Positions 33,045-42,231 of a stretch of DNA of 64,000 nucleotides are shown in pieces. The notes under the pieces are model-generated. The model was not told the DNA's origin and searched no databases. It saw only the letters and a program-made list of their open reading frames with translations. Where the stretch lies: positions 1 to 64,000 of the forward strand of contig CAKTVW010000007.1 of the NCBI GenBank assembly GCA_934630495.1, given 5' to 3'. The first letter of the stretch is position 1; every line of letters begins with the position of its first letter. Made by a program: the position numbers and the translations under genes. The stretch is from an uncultured Oscillospiraceae bacterium (GTDB taxonomy: Bacteria; Bacillota; Clostridia; Oscillospirales; Oscillospiraceae).

Positions 33045-33935
33045 ATGAAAAAGCTATTTCACCCGCAGTGGTTTGCCGTCATCGTTACCTTGGCTCTTTC
33101 CGTCGCGGGGTTTTTTATACGCAGAAGTCAGCTTCTCTATGAAATTCAGCCGGACGGGAGCCTCGCGGCAGGCAGTCGGCTGCATATCGTGCTTCTGATC
33201 CTGTCGGTGATGCTGGTCGCCGTGCTGATCGCGCTGCTGCTTCCGCTTCGGAAGTATACCTCCTGCTCGCGCTTCTTTACCGCCGCGTTCCTGCCGAATG
33301 CTTTGCAGCTTCTCAGCGCCATTGCGCTGGTCGCGGGCAATCTGCTTCTCTGGCTTCGCGGGGCGGACCCCCAGCCTGCCTATGCCGCGCAGACTCTCGC
33401 CGTCACGCAGGTACTCACAACGCTGCTGCCCCCGCTGGGTATGCTGTCGGCCGTATGCATCGGACTGTTTGCCGTCCTGCGCATTCTGGACCGCAAGCCC
33501 TCCGCGCTGCTGTATATGGCGGCGAGCATTTATCTGGTCGTGCGGCTGATCGTGTGCTTTCAGGCATGGAACACCGACCCCTCCATCCACGACTACTGTC
33601 TCCAGCTCCTTGCGGCGATCTGCACAATGCTGGCGATGTTCCAGCTTGCCGGCTTCTGCTTCGATCGCGGGAAGCGCCGTATCACGCTGTTCTGGTCGCT
33701 GCTGGCCGTTGTTTTTTGTAGCATGACCGCCGCCGACATGCTGGTGCAGGGACGGGCGGACCAGAGCCTGATTAACGCCGCGCTGCTGCTGTCCATGGCC
33801 GTCAGCGCCTTCCAGCTTCTTTTTCCGCGCGGGAAGGAATCCGTTCCCGACGATGCGCAGGACACCGCCGTTTCCGACGACGCGCAGGATACCGCCGTGC
33901 CGGACGAGAACGCATCCGGCATTAACGCCGAATAA
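33045..33935 (+). CDS. Uncharacterised multi-helix membrane protein
   Basis: 296 residues with about seven hydrophobic helices between residues 8 and 265 and an acidic tail containing two copies of DDAQDTAV. GGAGG lies 8 bases before the ATG. A TATAAT near 33010 probably marks its promoter. No family recognised. It is a single-gene unit ended by the terminator at 33946-33985. Confidence 0.75.
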   Translation: MKKLFHPQWFAVIVTLALSVAGFFIRRSQLLYEIQPDGSLAAGSRLHIVLLILSVMLVAVLIALLLPLRKYTSCSRFFTAAFLPNALQLLSAIALVAGNLLLWLRGADPQPAYAAQTLAVTQVLTTLLPPLGMLSAVCIGLFAVLRILDRKPSALLYMAASIYLVVRLIVCFQAWNTDPSIHDYCLQLLAAICTMLAMFQLAGFCFDRGKRRITLFWSLLAVVFCSMTAADMLVQGRADQSLINAALLLSMAVSAFQLLFPRGKESVPDDAQDTAVSDDAQDTAVPDENASGINAE

Positions 33936-33945
33936 ACCAAGTAAA

Positions 33946-33985
33946 AGCTGCCTGTTCAACCGTCGAACAGGCAGCTCTTTTGTTT
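33946..33985. terminator. Bidirectional terminator
   Basis: AGCTGCCTGTTC at 33946-33957 pairs perfectly with GAACAGGCAGCT at 33965-33976, T-rich on plus and TTTTAC on minus. It serves both the membrane-protein gene (+) and the AraC-type gene (-), whose stop lies within it. Confidence 0.88.
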
Positions 33986-35162
33986 ATCCCACGTCCGTGA
34001 TCTGCAGCGACTTGGCGTACTCGGAGGGCGACATCCCGAAGTTATCCTTAAACTGCCGGGAGAAATGATGGATGGTAGAATATTGCAGCGCGGCGGCAAT
34101 CTGAGAAAAGTTCATTTTGCCCTCGCGGATCAAATTCTTGCTCTCCTCCAGCTTGACACGGCGGATATATTCGCCGGGCGATATCTTCATCTGTCGGCGG
34201 AACAGCGCCGTAAGATGCGATGCGCTCACACCCGCCTCATGCGATACGATCTCCACGGAAAGCTTGTCATAGACATGATCCGCAATATATTGCAGCGTTC
34301 GGCTGACGATCAGGTTTTCGTTGTGGATTGCCAACGGCGTTTTCAGCCGTTTTTTGCGTCCGCCCGCGTCGCGCAGAATGGAGAGAAGCAGCAATTTAAG
34401 GTTGCTTCGGATAAAATCCCCGCTGAGCAGATCGTTCGTATCCGTCTCGCGGATGATCTGCTTGAGATAGATTGCCTCCTCCGAGGACATCTCAAATACG
34501 CGGTCGGCAAGCCGCAGCTCCATCTCTGCGGTCAGGTCGAAAGCAACGGTAAGGAAGCGGACGGAATTGTCCATGTCCGTGTGCTGCATGTGCCACTGGT
34601 CAGGCCCGAAGATCATCAGCTGTCCCTGCCGAAGCGAAAAGCTGTTGCCGTCGACCACACAGTAGAGCTGCCCACGGTCGACATAGGTCAGCTCATACAT
34701 CGGATGCCGCTCCCCCTTGAAGAGAAACCCGCTTTCCTCCTCGCGGTAAAAGAGCGTGTAGATCTCCCCGAGATGCAGACGGTCGCCGATCTTCAGGTTC
34801 TCCAACGCGTTGAGCGCCTCGCAGTGCGTCTCCTCGGCATCCTTCGGCACACTGATGCGGAAGGAGCACTCGTTCTGATAGGGGATCACGGCAAAATCCG
34901 TCCCGGCGGACAGGCAGACCGGCTTGTCCAGATAAAAGCAGTCGGAGCGTCCGTCGCGCCGAACGGCGAGCACCGTCATGCCGAGGTCGAAGTCCAAATA
35001 GATATCCTTATCATAACGGCGATAATAGGCCTGATCGTCCGAGGAGCGATAGGACACCGCTTCGATCCAATCGTCGTTCTGCGGGAAGCCACGGTTTGGC
35101 AGACTGTCGCGCAGTATCTTCCCAAACGGTGCAAAGCCCTGACGATTCAGGTTTTCGATCAT
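33984..35162 (-). CDS. AraC-family regulator with N-terminal cupin sensor
   Basis: 392 residues. The first 150 or so (GFAPFGKILRDSL and following) resemble the ureidoglycolate-lyase-like cupin. A second AraC-type cupin (HPMYELTYVDRGQLYCVVDG) spans about 165-240. The C-terminal 100 residues are the double helix-turn-helix (VEIVSHEAGVSASHLTALFR, and FSQIAAALQYSTIHHFSRQF). A regulator with two cupin modules suggests sensing of a small sugar or ureide-type ligand, which is an inference. AAAGGAG precedes the ATG by 8 bases. The nucleotidyltransferase gene is 65 bases upstream on the same strand. Confidence 0.85.
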   Translation of the reverse strand: MIENLNRQGFAPFGKILRDSLPNRGFPQNDDWIEAVSYRSSDDQAYYRRYDKDIYLDFDLGMTVLAVRRDGRSDCFYLDKPVCLSAGTDFAVIPYQNECSFRISVPKDAEETHCEALNALENLKIGDRLHLGEIYTLFYREEESGFLFKGERHPMYELTYVDRGQLYCVVDGNSFSLRQGQLMIFGPDQWHMQHTDMDNSVRFLTVAFDLTAEMELRLADRVFEMSSEEAIYLKQIIRETDTNDLLSGDFIRSNLKLLLLSILRDAGGRKKRLKTPLAIHNENLIVSRTLQYIADHVYDKLSVEIVSHEAGVSASHLTALFRRQMKISPGEYIRRVKLEESKNLIREGKMNFSQIAAALQYSTIHHFSRQFKDNFGMSPSEYAKSLQITDVG

Positions 35163-35227
35163 AATGTACTCCTTTCCGAAAGCCCCGGAAAAGGCCGTTC
35201 ATGGCTCGGCCGTCTTTTCTGAGGCGG

Positions 35228-36133
35228 TCATTCAAACAGGACGTCCGGATAGCGGCCCGCCTCGTGCAGTCCCGCGACCGCAGCCTGTACCGTTGGCAGG
35301 TCCTCGCGGTAGGTCACACCGTACCACGTCTCGTCGGTATGCAGCATACGGACCGTCCCGAGGCCCTCGTGAATCTGCGCATTTGCGACGGAGGGCAGGA
35401 AAAACTCGCATTTCAGCGGGTTGGTCTTCAGATTTTCTTCCAAAAAGCGCGGGAAGCGCGTTTCCAGCTCCCTTAGAATTTCCGCGCCGAAGCCCCAGAA
35501 ATTCATAGAGACCACGGTGTTGTCCGCAAGCGGCGTCCATGTCTGTCCGTCCTCGGTATAGGCAATGCCGTCCGCGCGCTTTTCGATGTGCGTGCGCTCC
35601 GTCACGCCGGTGAGATAGCCGTTTTCCGTCTCGCAGACGCCGCGGGCAACATAGCCCTTATCGGTCATGGCGTTGCACAGGCGGAAGCCGACCATTGCAG
35701 ACTCGTTCTCCCCATGCGGCATGTTCAGAAAATCCGCCAGAACGCGGAACGAATCCGCGCCGTAGAAATCATCGCCGTTGATAACGGCAAACGGGCCGTC
35801 GATCTCGTCCTTTGCGCACAGGACGGCGTGACCGGTCCCCCACGGCTTTGTACGCCCCTCCGGCACGGAAAATCCGGAAGGCAGCTTGTCAAGCTCCTGA
35901 TAGACGTAGGCGACCTCGGCATGGCGCGCGACGCCCGCCATAAAGCTGCGGAAATCGGCATCGATGGAATGCTTGATGATAAACACGATCTTGCCGAAGC
36001 CTGCGCGGAGCGCGTCATAGATCGAATAGTGGATAATGCTGTTTCCCTGCGTGTCGACCGGGGTCATCTGCTTCAGGCCGCCGAAGCGGCTGCCCATCCC
36101 GGCCGCAAGCACGACCAGCGTCGGTTTTTTCAT
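35228..36133 (-). CDS. Sugar-phosphate nucleotidyltransferase
   Basis: 301 residues of the NTP_transferase fold. The nucleotide loop is LAAGMGSRFGGLKQMTPVD, INGDDFYGADSF is the metal-binding segment and MNFWGFGAEIL lies in the C-terminal part. It activates a sugar phosphate with NTP, as in UTP-glucose-1-phosphate uridylyltransferases, for surface polysaccharide. The exact sugar is not evident. AAAGGAAG lies 8 bases before the ATG at 36133. Confidence 0.85.
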   Translation of the reverse strand: MKKPTLVVLAAGMGSRFGGLKQMTPVDTQGNSIIHYSIYDALRAGFGKIVFIIKHSIDADFRSFMAGVARHAEVAYVYQELDKLPSGFSVPEGRTKPWGTGHAVLCAKDEIDGPFAVINGDDFYGADSFRVLADFLNMPHGENESAMVGFRLCNAMTDKGYVARGVCETENGYLTGVTERTHIEKRADGIAYTEDGQTWTPLADNTVVSMNFWGFGAEILRELETRFPRFLEENLKTNPLKCEFFLPSVANAQIHEGLGTVRMLHTDETWYGVTYREDLPTVQAAVAGLHEAGRYPDVLFE

Positions 36134-36283
36134 TCGGACACTTCCTTTTTCCTTACACGAGCGCCGCACGGCAGTAGATTTCTGTTTGGGCCGTGTGCTC
36201 TCAAAATTTCCAGTATATTATATCAGATTGCAGCAAATTAGGCAAGTTTTTTCTGTCCGTGCGGCCTTTTGGGCAGAAAAACA

Positions 36284-36312
36284 TTGACACCGTCTTAAAA
36301 AATGGGTACGAT
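36284..36312 (+). promoter_or_regulatory. Promoter of the CBS-pyrophosphatase gene
   Basis: TTGACA at 36284-36289 and TACGAT at 36307-36312 are 17 bases apart, about 115 bases before the ATG. Confidence 0.55.
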
Positions 36313-36429
36313 AATAAGGAAAGCTGCCGCATTTGCACGCCGCACTGCCCGCGTACTTCGAGCGCAGGCGGCTGTCTGCGGTCTTTCGTGCCGATTGCTC
36401 GGTATCAAAATGTAATTTGGGAGGCTGCT

Positions 36430-38046
36430 ATGGAACAGATCTTTGTCATGGGGCATCGCAATCCGGATACGGATTCCATCGTTTCCGCCATGGCCTATGC
36501 CGCGCTTCGCAATGCGCTCGGAGATCGCGAATATCAGGCCGCGCGCCTCGGGCATGTCAGCGACGAAACACAGCTCGTGCTCGATCGCTTCGGCTTCCGT
36601 GCGCCGCCTTGGATCAAGACCGTGCGCACGCAGGTGCGCGATCTCGACTATGATACGCCGCCCGCGCTTTCCTCGGCCGTAACGGTCAGCCGCGCATGGG
36701 CGACCCTGACGGCCGACCGCTCCGTTGCGGCACTTCCCATCACGAATGAGGACGGAACGCTTTACGGTATGCTCTCCTCCGGTGACATCGCGGCAAGCGA
36801 CATGCGCTCGATCGAGCATCCGCATGTCGACGAGGTCCCGGTCTTCAACCTCCTGAGCGTGCTTGAGGGCAGAATTTTGAACGAAGCGGGCAATCTGGTC
36901 GATTCCATCTCCGGCGACGTCTCCATTGCGCTGCCGCAGAGCTGTGAGAATCTGCTGTTTTCCGACAAAAACAGCATTGTCGTCTGCGGGCAGCAGCCGG
37001 ATATGATCCGCCGCGCGCTGGAGCTTGGCGTCCGCTGCGTGATCGTCTGTCAGGCGGAGCTTTCCGACGAGCTTCGCAATTACCCCACGGACACCTGCAT
37101 TATTTCTACGCCCTTCGACGCCTATCGCACAGTGCGTCTGATCTACCAGTCCATTCCCGTCGCCCGCATCTGCCGCACGGAAGACCTCATCTGCTTCCAT
37201 CTGGACGACTTTGTCGATGACGTGCGCGAAGCAATGCTGAAAAGCCGCTATCGCTGCTACCCGATCTTGGACGAAAACGAGCGCGTCGTCGGTACGCTTT
37301 CGCGTTATCATTTGATCCGCCCGCGCAGAAAGCGCGTCGTTTTAGTCGACCACAACGAGACGGCACAGTCCGTTCCCGGTCTGGAACAGGCGGAAATTCT
37401 GGAGATCATCGACCATCATCGACTTGCGGATATCCAGACCGGCAATCCGATCTATTTCCGCAACGAGCCTGTCGGCAGCACGACCACCATCATTGCCGGC
37501 ATGTATCAGGAAAAGGGGCTGATGCCGTCGGAAAAGCTCGCCGGTATGATGGCGGCAGCGATCGTCTCCGACACCGTTATGTTCAAATCGCCCACCTGTA
37601 CGCAGCGCGACCGCAACATGGCCGAGCGCATGGCCCGTATCGCCAATGTGTCGCTCGAGGAGCTTGGGCAGAAGATCTTCTCCGCCTCGTGGTCCGACGA
37701 CAAGTCCGCGCACGAGCTGCTGTTTACCGATTTCAAGGACTTCCACATCGCCGGTCACGATCTTGGCGTCGGTCAGATCACCTGTGTCAATTCCGCGCAT
37801 ATCCTTGAACGCAAGGACGAATTTCTCCGGGAAATGGAGCACACGATGGAGGAAAAGCATTACAGCCTGATGCTGCTGATGCTGACGGACGTCCTGCTGG
37901 AAGGCACACAGCTCATCTATCTCGGCGACGAGGAAACCATCCGTCAGGCATTTTCGCCCGATGCAAAAAACAACACCGTTTTCCTGCCGCGCGTCATGTC
38001 TCGTAAAAAGCAGATCATCCCCGCACTCTCCGCAATGTGGGGCTAA
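36430..38046 (+). CDS. ppaC: Family II manganese-dependent pyrophosphatase with CBS-DRTGG-CBS insert
   Basis: 538 residues. The N-terminus GHRNPDTDSIVSAMAYA begins the DHH phosphoesterase domain. The domain is interrupted by about 230 residues holding a first CBS half (SRAWATLTADRSVAALPI), a DRTGG-like domain and a second CBS half (DDVREAMLKSRYRCYPILD). The catalytic DHH domain resumes at VLVDHNE and IIDHHRLADI, and ends with a DHHA2 domain. Such enzymes hydrolyse pyrophosphate and are tuned by adenine nucleotides or diadenosine polyphosphates through the CBS pair. GGGAGG lies 6 bases before the ATG at 36430; the upstream open frame is rejected. Confidence 0.92.
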   Translation: MEQIFVMGHRNPDTDSIVSAMAYAALRNALGDREYQAARLGHVSDETQLVLDRFGFRAPPWIKTVRTQVRDLDYDTPPALSSAVTVSRAWATLTADRSVAALPITNEDGTLYGMLSSGDIAASDMRSIEHPHVDEVPVFNLLSVLEGRILNEAGNLVDSISGDVSIALPQSCENLLFSDKNSIVVCGQQPDMIRRALELGVRCVIVCQAELSDELRNYPTDTCIISTPFDAYRTVRLIYQSIPVARICRTEDLICFHLDDFVDDVREAMLKSRYRCYPILDENERVVGTLSRYHLIRPRRKRVVLVDHNETAQSVPGLEQAEILEIIDHHRLADIQTGNPIYFRNEPVGSTTTIIAGMYQEKGLMPSEKLAGMMAAAIVSDTVMFKSPTCTQRDRNMAERMARIANVSLEELGQKIFSASWSDDKSAHELLFTDFKDFHIAGHDLGVGQITCVNSAHILERKDEFLREMEHTMEEKHYSLMLLMLTDVLLEGTQLIYLGDEETIRQAFSPDAKNNTVFLPRVMSRKKQIIPALSAMWG

Positions 38047-38054
38047 AACGCAAA

Positions 38055-38080
38055 GCGCCGTCCTCAAGCGAGGACGGCGC
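38055..38080. terminator. Terminator hairpin, left copy
   Basis: GCGCCGTCCTC at 38055-38065 pairs with GAGGACGGCGC at 38070-38080, 9 bases after the pyrophosphatase stop. It has no T run because the repeat element follows immediately. The same hairpin recurs at 38336-38361. Confidence 0.75.
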
Positions 38081-38084
38081 TTCA

Positions 38085-38333
38085 GCGTGTCGAAAAACCC
38101 TTTTCGACACGCTGGCAGGCTGCAAAAAAGTTCGGAAGACAAGCAACTCACGCCTGTCGGCGTACTAAAGTACGGCAGGGCGTGAGTTGCGCAGTAAGTC
38201 AAAATCCTTGCGAAACAAGCAGATTTCGCATTATATAGTTCGGAATATTCCATTTTTGTAAATCAAAACGCTTAAGCAAAATTCATTAAATAGTTAACTG
38301 ATTTTGACGATTCCGGACTTTTTTGACAGTCTG
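38085..38333 (+). mobile_element. Non-coding repeat element of about 245 bp, copy A
   Basis: Clearly related to 59342-59585. It starts with a hairpin (GCGTGTCG/CGACACGC, 38085-38112). Its main part 38116-38333 has inverted ends (CAGGCTGCAAAAAAGTTCGG and, reversed, CAGACTGTCAAAAAAGTCCGG). An interior 12-bp stem GCAACTCACGCC/GGCGTGAGTTGC lies near 38142-38190. It sits exactly between two copies of one terminator hairpin. Confidence 0.8.
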
Positions 38334-38368
38334 AAGCGCCGTCCTCAAGCGAGGACGGCGCTTATTTT
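38334..38368. terminator. Terminator hairpin, right copy
   Basis: GCGCCGTCCTC at 38336-38346 pairs with GAGGACGGCGC at 38351-38361, followed by TTATTTTT on plus. It also lies 4 bases beyond the stop of the minus-strand PH-domain gene. Confidence 0.85.
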
Positions 38369-38371
38369 TCT

Positions 38372-38896
38372 CTATTGAACGGGGGTCTGCAAAATCTGCC
38401 AGACCTTCTGCACGTCCGCGATATTGCGCAGGCCGACCGCGTCGGCGGCCCTCACGACACGCCCGTTGGAGGCATACTGCTCCCGCTGACCGAACCAGAT
38501 CGTTCCCCTGCCGTTCTTGCGCAGCTCCAGACGCGGCGCGGGCAGCGTAGCGCGGCTCAGTGCTTCAACGCCTCGATTGGTACAGATCAAGATTTGCCGG
38601 CTCGTGATCGCATATTCCGTATTGTGCAGGCGGATCGCCGAGATGAGGAAGCGCCCGATCGTTATGTAAAACGCCGCCAACAGAAATGCGCCGCAAAACA
38701 GTATGTCCATCGGACGAGGGTTGCCCGCAATTGTCCCCGCGAACGAAAAAACTGCGAAGCCCGCCCATACAATACTGAACGGGATCACAAAAAAATCACT
38801 GCGGTTCAGTAATCCGCCCTTGACCGCCGGTTTCCCGTGCCAGAGAATGTACTCGCCCGGGGCAAGCATCGCCCGTGCCCATCCCAATTCTTCCAT
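38372..38896 (-). CDS. Membrane protein with bacterial PH-like domain
   Basis: 174 residues. Two hydrophobic helices (FFVIPFSIVWAGFAVFSFAG and ILFCGAFLLAAFYITIGRFL) are followed by a beta-rich tail (NTEYAITSRQILICTNRGV, ELRKNGRGTIWFG) of the bPH_2 kind; the EYAITSRRI-like strand is typical. The function is unknown. GAGAGGAG lies 9 bases before the ATG at 38896, four bases after the murI stop, so it is co-transcribed with murI. Confidence 0.75.
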   Translation of the reverse strand: MEELGWARAMLAPGEYILWHGKPAVKGGLLNRSDFFVIPFSIVWAGFAVFSFAGTIAGNPRPMDILFCGAFLLAAFYITIGRFLISAIRLHNTEYAITSRQILICTNRGVEALSRATLPAPRLELRKNGRGTIWFGQREQYASNGRVVRAADAVGLRNIADVQKVWQILQTPVQ

Positions 38897-38900
38897 TGCG

Positions 38901-39695
38901 TTAGCTCCTCTCAAATTCAAATCTTTGATCTGCGTATAAAAGTCTCTCCGCCAATGCGTTCCACTGCGGGTCGTTCAGGCTGTTTTCCAAAACGACCGCA
39001 CCGGCGGCGGTCTGCGCCGTCCGAAGCCCGGCAAGCTCCAAGCGGCGGCGCGTCTCCTTGGCCGTGCCCTCCGCGCCGTCAAAAAAGTGCATTTCCTTTC
39101 CGAACACCGCGTTGATCGCGCACTTGAGAAACGGAAAATGCGTGCAGCCCAGCACGACGGCATCGGGCGCGGGCGACAGGACGCCTGCAAGCTCGCGCCG
39201 AAGCACATTTTCCAGCGCCGTTCCGGTCAGCTCGCCGCGCTCGACAAATTCTACAAGCTCCGGACACGGACATTTGAAGATCGTACAGCTCCCGGCGCAG
39301 TCGGCCATCAGCGCGGCAAATTTTTTCTCGCGCAGTGTCGCCTCCGTCGCCATGACCGCGATCCTGCCGCGCGGATAGCAGGCCAGCGCGGGCTTGAGCG
39401 CAGGCTCGATACCGATGACGATCCTCTGCGGATAGATCGCGCGCAGCTCATTGATCGCCGCCGAGGTCGCAGTGTTGCAGGCAACAACGAGCGCTTTCGC
39501 GCCGTCTGCAAACAATCGCTCCGCATGGCGCAGCGTCAGGGCGCGGATGTCCTCGGTGGTGCGGCTGCCGTAGGGCGCGTTGGCGGAGTCCCCGAAATAA
39601 TGAAAGCGCTCCTCCGGCATCAGGCGGCGCAGCGCCCGAAGCACACTGATACCGCCAAGGCCGGAATCGAACACGGCGATCGGCCGTTCGTCCAT
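38901..39695 (-). CDS. murI: Glutamate racemase
   Basis: Makes D-glutamate for peptidoglycan. The 264 residues show VFDSGLGGISVLRAL, YFGDSANAPYG, first catalytic Cys73 in VACNTATSAA and second catalytic Cys in VLGCTHFPFL, all in family order. GGAGGGAGG precedes the ATG at 39695. Downstream the PH-domain gene follows by 4 bases; the lipoprotein gene lies 26 bases upstream. Confidence 0.94.
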   Translation of the reverse strand: MDERPIAVFDSGLGGISVLRALRRLMPEERFHYFGDSANAPYGSRTTEDIRALTLRHAERLFADGAKALVVACNTATSAAINELRAIYPQRIVIGIEPALKPALACYPRGRIAVMATEATLREKKFAALMADCAGSCTIFKCPCPELVEFVERGELTGTALENVLRRELAGVLSPAPDAVVLGCTHFPFLKCAINAVFGKEMHFFDGAEGTAKETRRRLELAGLRTAQTAAGAVVLENSLNDPQWNALAERLLYADQRFEFERS

Positions 39696-39721
39696 AGCCG
39701 CGCCTCCCTCCAAAATTGATT

Positions 39722-40501
39722 TTACTGCGGATGATATGCGTAGACTTCGATGGAGTCGACCTGTTCCGCGCGGATATCCTCCGGGAGCATGAAGTCGCTC
39801 AGCTCAAACTCCTTCGTCTCGCCCGCCTTCAGCGTTTCGGTCAGATAGGTGTAGAGCACGGCGACGAGCTTTCCGTCCTTGTCGCGCAGCACTGCCGCGA
39901 CACAGGCAAGCGGCTCGTCCGCGCCGCTGTCGTTGCGGACCTTACCCGTCAGCGTCAGGCCGCCGTAGCGCGAATCGGCCAGTTTGCTCTCCGACACGGC
40001 ATAGCGCAGCGGCTCGTCAAGCTCCGCCTGCGCGATCTCGGCATCGAGCGACACCTCCGGCGCTCCGTCGAAGGCCGTGTCAAGGCGCGTCTCCTCGTAG
40101 TAGCAGCCCTGCTCTCCCGGTGCGATCACCGGAGGGAATGCGGCCACATCCTGCAAAACGCCCAGCTCCTCGCCGTCTCCGCTGAGCGTCAGCGACGCGT
40201 AGGGCAGGGCCAGCGGCGTTTCGCTGAGATTTTTGACCGTAACCCACGCCTGCACCCACGTTACGCCCAGCTCGTCGCGATAGAGGCGGCAGGACTGCTC
40301 GGTAAGCTCAAACGGCTTCTGCTCCTGCGTCGGCTCCGGCGCATCGGTCGGTTCGGCGCTCGGCTCGGTATAAGCCGTAGGCGGCTCAACGCTCGGTTCA
40401 GAGACCGTCGTCTCGACCGGTTCGGGCTTATTGACGTTATTGCAGGCAGTCAGGGCTGTCAGCAGTCCTACCGCCAGGATCAGGCAGATCAGTCGTTTCA
40501 T
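39722..40501 (-). CDS. Lipoprotein with FxLYD-like domains
   Basis: 259 residues beginning MKRLICLILAVGLLTALTAC, a signal peptide ending in the lipobox LTAC, so the mature protein is lipid-anchored outside the membrane. A Pro/Glu/Thr-rich linker (residues about 28-65) precedes two immunoglobulin-like segments (VTWVQAWVTVKNLSETPLAL and LTLTGKVRNDSGADEPLACV) of the FxLYD type, followed by KLVAVLYTYLTETLKAGETK. No enzymatic motif. The ATG at 40501 defines the signal peptide; the open frame upstream is rejected. Confidence 0.8.
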   Translation of the reverse strand: MKRLICLILAVGLLTALTACNNVNKPEPVETTVSEPSVEPPTAYTEPSAEPTDAPEPTQEQKPFELTEQSCRLYRDELGVTWVQAWVTVKNLSETPLALPYASLTLSGDGEELGVLQDVAAFPPVIAPGEQGCYYEETRLDTAFDGAPEVSLDAEIAQAELDEPLRYAVSESKLADSRYGGLTLTGKVRNDSGADEPLACVAAVLRDKDGKLVAVLYTYLTETLKAGETKEFELSDFMLPEDIRAEQVDSIEVYAYHPQ

Positions 40502-40650
40502 GATAGCATACTCCTTTCGGTCCTTTCCAGTGGGAAACGGACGGTATGAATATCGGACGTTCAAACGGGAAAAAGGTTCCCGCCTCCACATCATACCACA
40601 TTTCGGCCTGTTTGAAAAGAATTTTCGCAGAAAAAGTCCGAAAAAAGCGC

Positions 40651-40679
40651 TTGACAACCGGGAAGCAGGGTGCTATAAT
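40651..40679 (+). promoter_or_regulatory. Consensus SigA promoter of infC-rpmI-rplT
   Basis: TTGACA at 40651-40656 and TATAAT at 40674-40679 are 17 bases apart, and TGC precedes TATAAT. Both boxes are perfect, as expected of a ribosomal operon. Confidence 0.9.
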
Positions 40680-40685
40680 AATTCA

Positions 40686-40833
40686 GCAAAATGAAGAAGG
40701 TCGGCGGCCCGTCCTCACCTCCAGCGATGCAAAGAGGTTGAATATCGATCATGACGCGCGGAAGTGCGCGGCGTTCGATGCGGGTGCTGTCGGCATCCGC
40801 AATTTTTTGTCGTGTAAATGGAGGTGCTTTACC
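40686..40833 (+). promoter_or_regulatory. L20-type leader with intrinsic attenuator
   Basis: The 148-base leader between promoter and infC contains a terminator: GCGGGTGC at 40780-40787 pairs with GCATCCGC at 40793-40800, followed by six T (40803-40808). Firmicutes infC-rpmI-rplT operons are attenuated by ribosomal protein L20 binding the leader. The upstream L20-binding fold was not worked out base by base here; the call rests on position and the terminator. Confidence 0.8.
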
Positions 40834-41352
<519 letters not shown>

Positions 41353-41371
41353 TTACAAAGGAGAAGTACCC

Positions 41372-41569
41372 ATGCCGAAACTGAAGACCCACAGCGGTGC
41401 AAAGAAGAGATTCAATCTCACCAAGACCGGCAAGGTCAAGAGAGCACACGCATTTAAGAGCCATATCCTCACCAAGAAGGACACCAAGCGCGGCCGCCGC
41501 CTGAGAAGCACGACCTACGCGGATGTCACCAATACGGAAGCCATCAAAAAGATGATCCCGTACAAATAA
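41372..41569 (+). CDS. rpmI: 50S ribosomal protein L35
   Basis: 65 residues, very basic, beginning PKLKTHSGAKKRFNLTKTGK and containing KRAHAFKSHILTKKDTKRGR, the L35 signature. AAAGGAG lies 8 bases before the ATG. Second gene of the infC operon, 19 bases after infC. Confidence 0.97.
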   Translation: MPKLKTHSGAKKRFNLTKTGKVKRAHAFKSHILTKKDTKRGRRLRSTTYADVTNTEAIKKMIPYK

Positions 41570-41589
41570 TCGGATAGGAGGATTTACAA

Positions 41590-41943
41590 ATGGCAAGAAT
41601 TAAAGGCGCGATGATGACGCGCAAGAGAAGAAATAAGACTCTGAAGCTCGCAAAGTCCTACTGGGGTTCCAAGTCCACCCACTTCAAGATGGCGAAGCAG
41701 GCCGTCAAGAAGTCCGGCGTTTACGCATACATCGGCCGCAAGCAGAAGAAGCGCGACTTCCGCCGTCTGTGGATCGCCCGTATCTCCGCAGCCGTGAAGC
41801 CCTACGACATGAACTACTCCCGTTTCATGAACGGTCTGAAGAAGGCCGGTATCGAAATGAACCGCAAGAGCCTGTCGGAAATGGCGATCAACGATGCCGC
41901 CGCATTCGGCGCACTGGTCGAAACCGCCAAGAAGGCACTGTAA
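41590..41943 (+). CDS. rplT: 50S ribosomal protein L20
   Basis: 117 residues beginning ARIKGAMMTRKRRNKTLKLA. KSYWGSKSTHFKMAKQAVKKS and RDFRRLWIARISAAVK are L20 hallmarks. It binds 23S rRNA early in assembly and also its own leader mRNA to repress the operon. AGGAGG lies 8 bases upstream. It is followed by a strong terminator. Confidence 0.97.
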   Translation: MARIKGAMMTRKRRNKTLKLAKSYWGSKSTHFKMAKQAVKKSGVYAYIGRKQKKRDFRRLWIARISAAVKPYDMNYSRFMNGLKKAGIEMNRKSLSEMAINDAAAFGALVETAKKAL

Positions 41944-41959
41944 TTATACGCATATCCGA

Positions 41960-41995
41960 AAGGAGAGAAGCCGATGCTTCTCTCCTTCCGTTTTT
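41960..41995 (+). terminator. Terminator of infC-rpmI-rplT
   Basis: AAGGAGAGAAG at 41960-41970 pairs with CTTCTCTCCTT at 41977-41987, followed by CCGTTTTT. A second hairpin (GAGCCTGCCG/CGGCAGACTC) follows at about 42028-42057. Confidence 0.88.
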
Positions 41996-42059
41996 CTGCG
42001 CTGTTTTCGCTTCTGCAATAATAAAAGAGCCTGCCGACGGTGAAGTGCGGCAGACTCTT

Positions 42060-42210
42060 ATACTGATTCTTGATTAAAAGATTTAATCAAGAATCCCGTG
42101 TGCTACGCACACTCGCATCGTGCGAAAGCACGCTGCGCCGTCTCATGCAGAATCTGACGCGCCCTTGGCGCTATAAAAAGCTTTTCAAGCTTTTTAACAG
42201 ATTCTAGTAT
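42060..42210 (+). mobile_element. 151-bp repeat element, copy 2
   Basis: Identical to 48176-48326 and to the reverse complement of 30517-30667. Palindromes include TTGATTAAAAGATTTAATCAA-type and GTGTGCTACGCACAC arms. It lies between convergent rplT and the ABC permease gene. Confidence 0.9.
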
Positions 42211-42231
42211 TATTATTCAGATAAGAGAGGC

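Noticed and set aside
38212..38260. Possible coding remnant inside the 245-bp repeat
   Set aside because: Frames differ between copies A and B while the palindromes are conserved, so it is non-coding.
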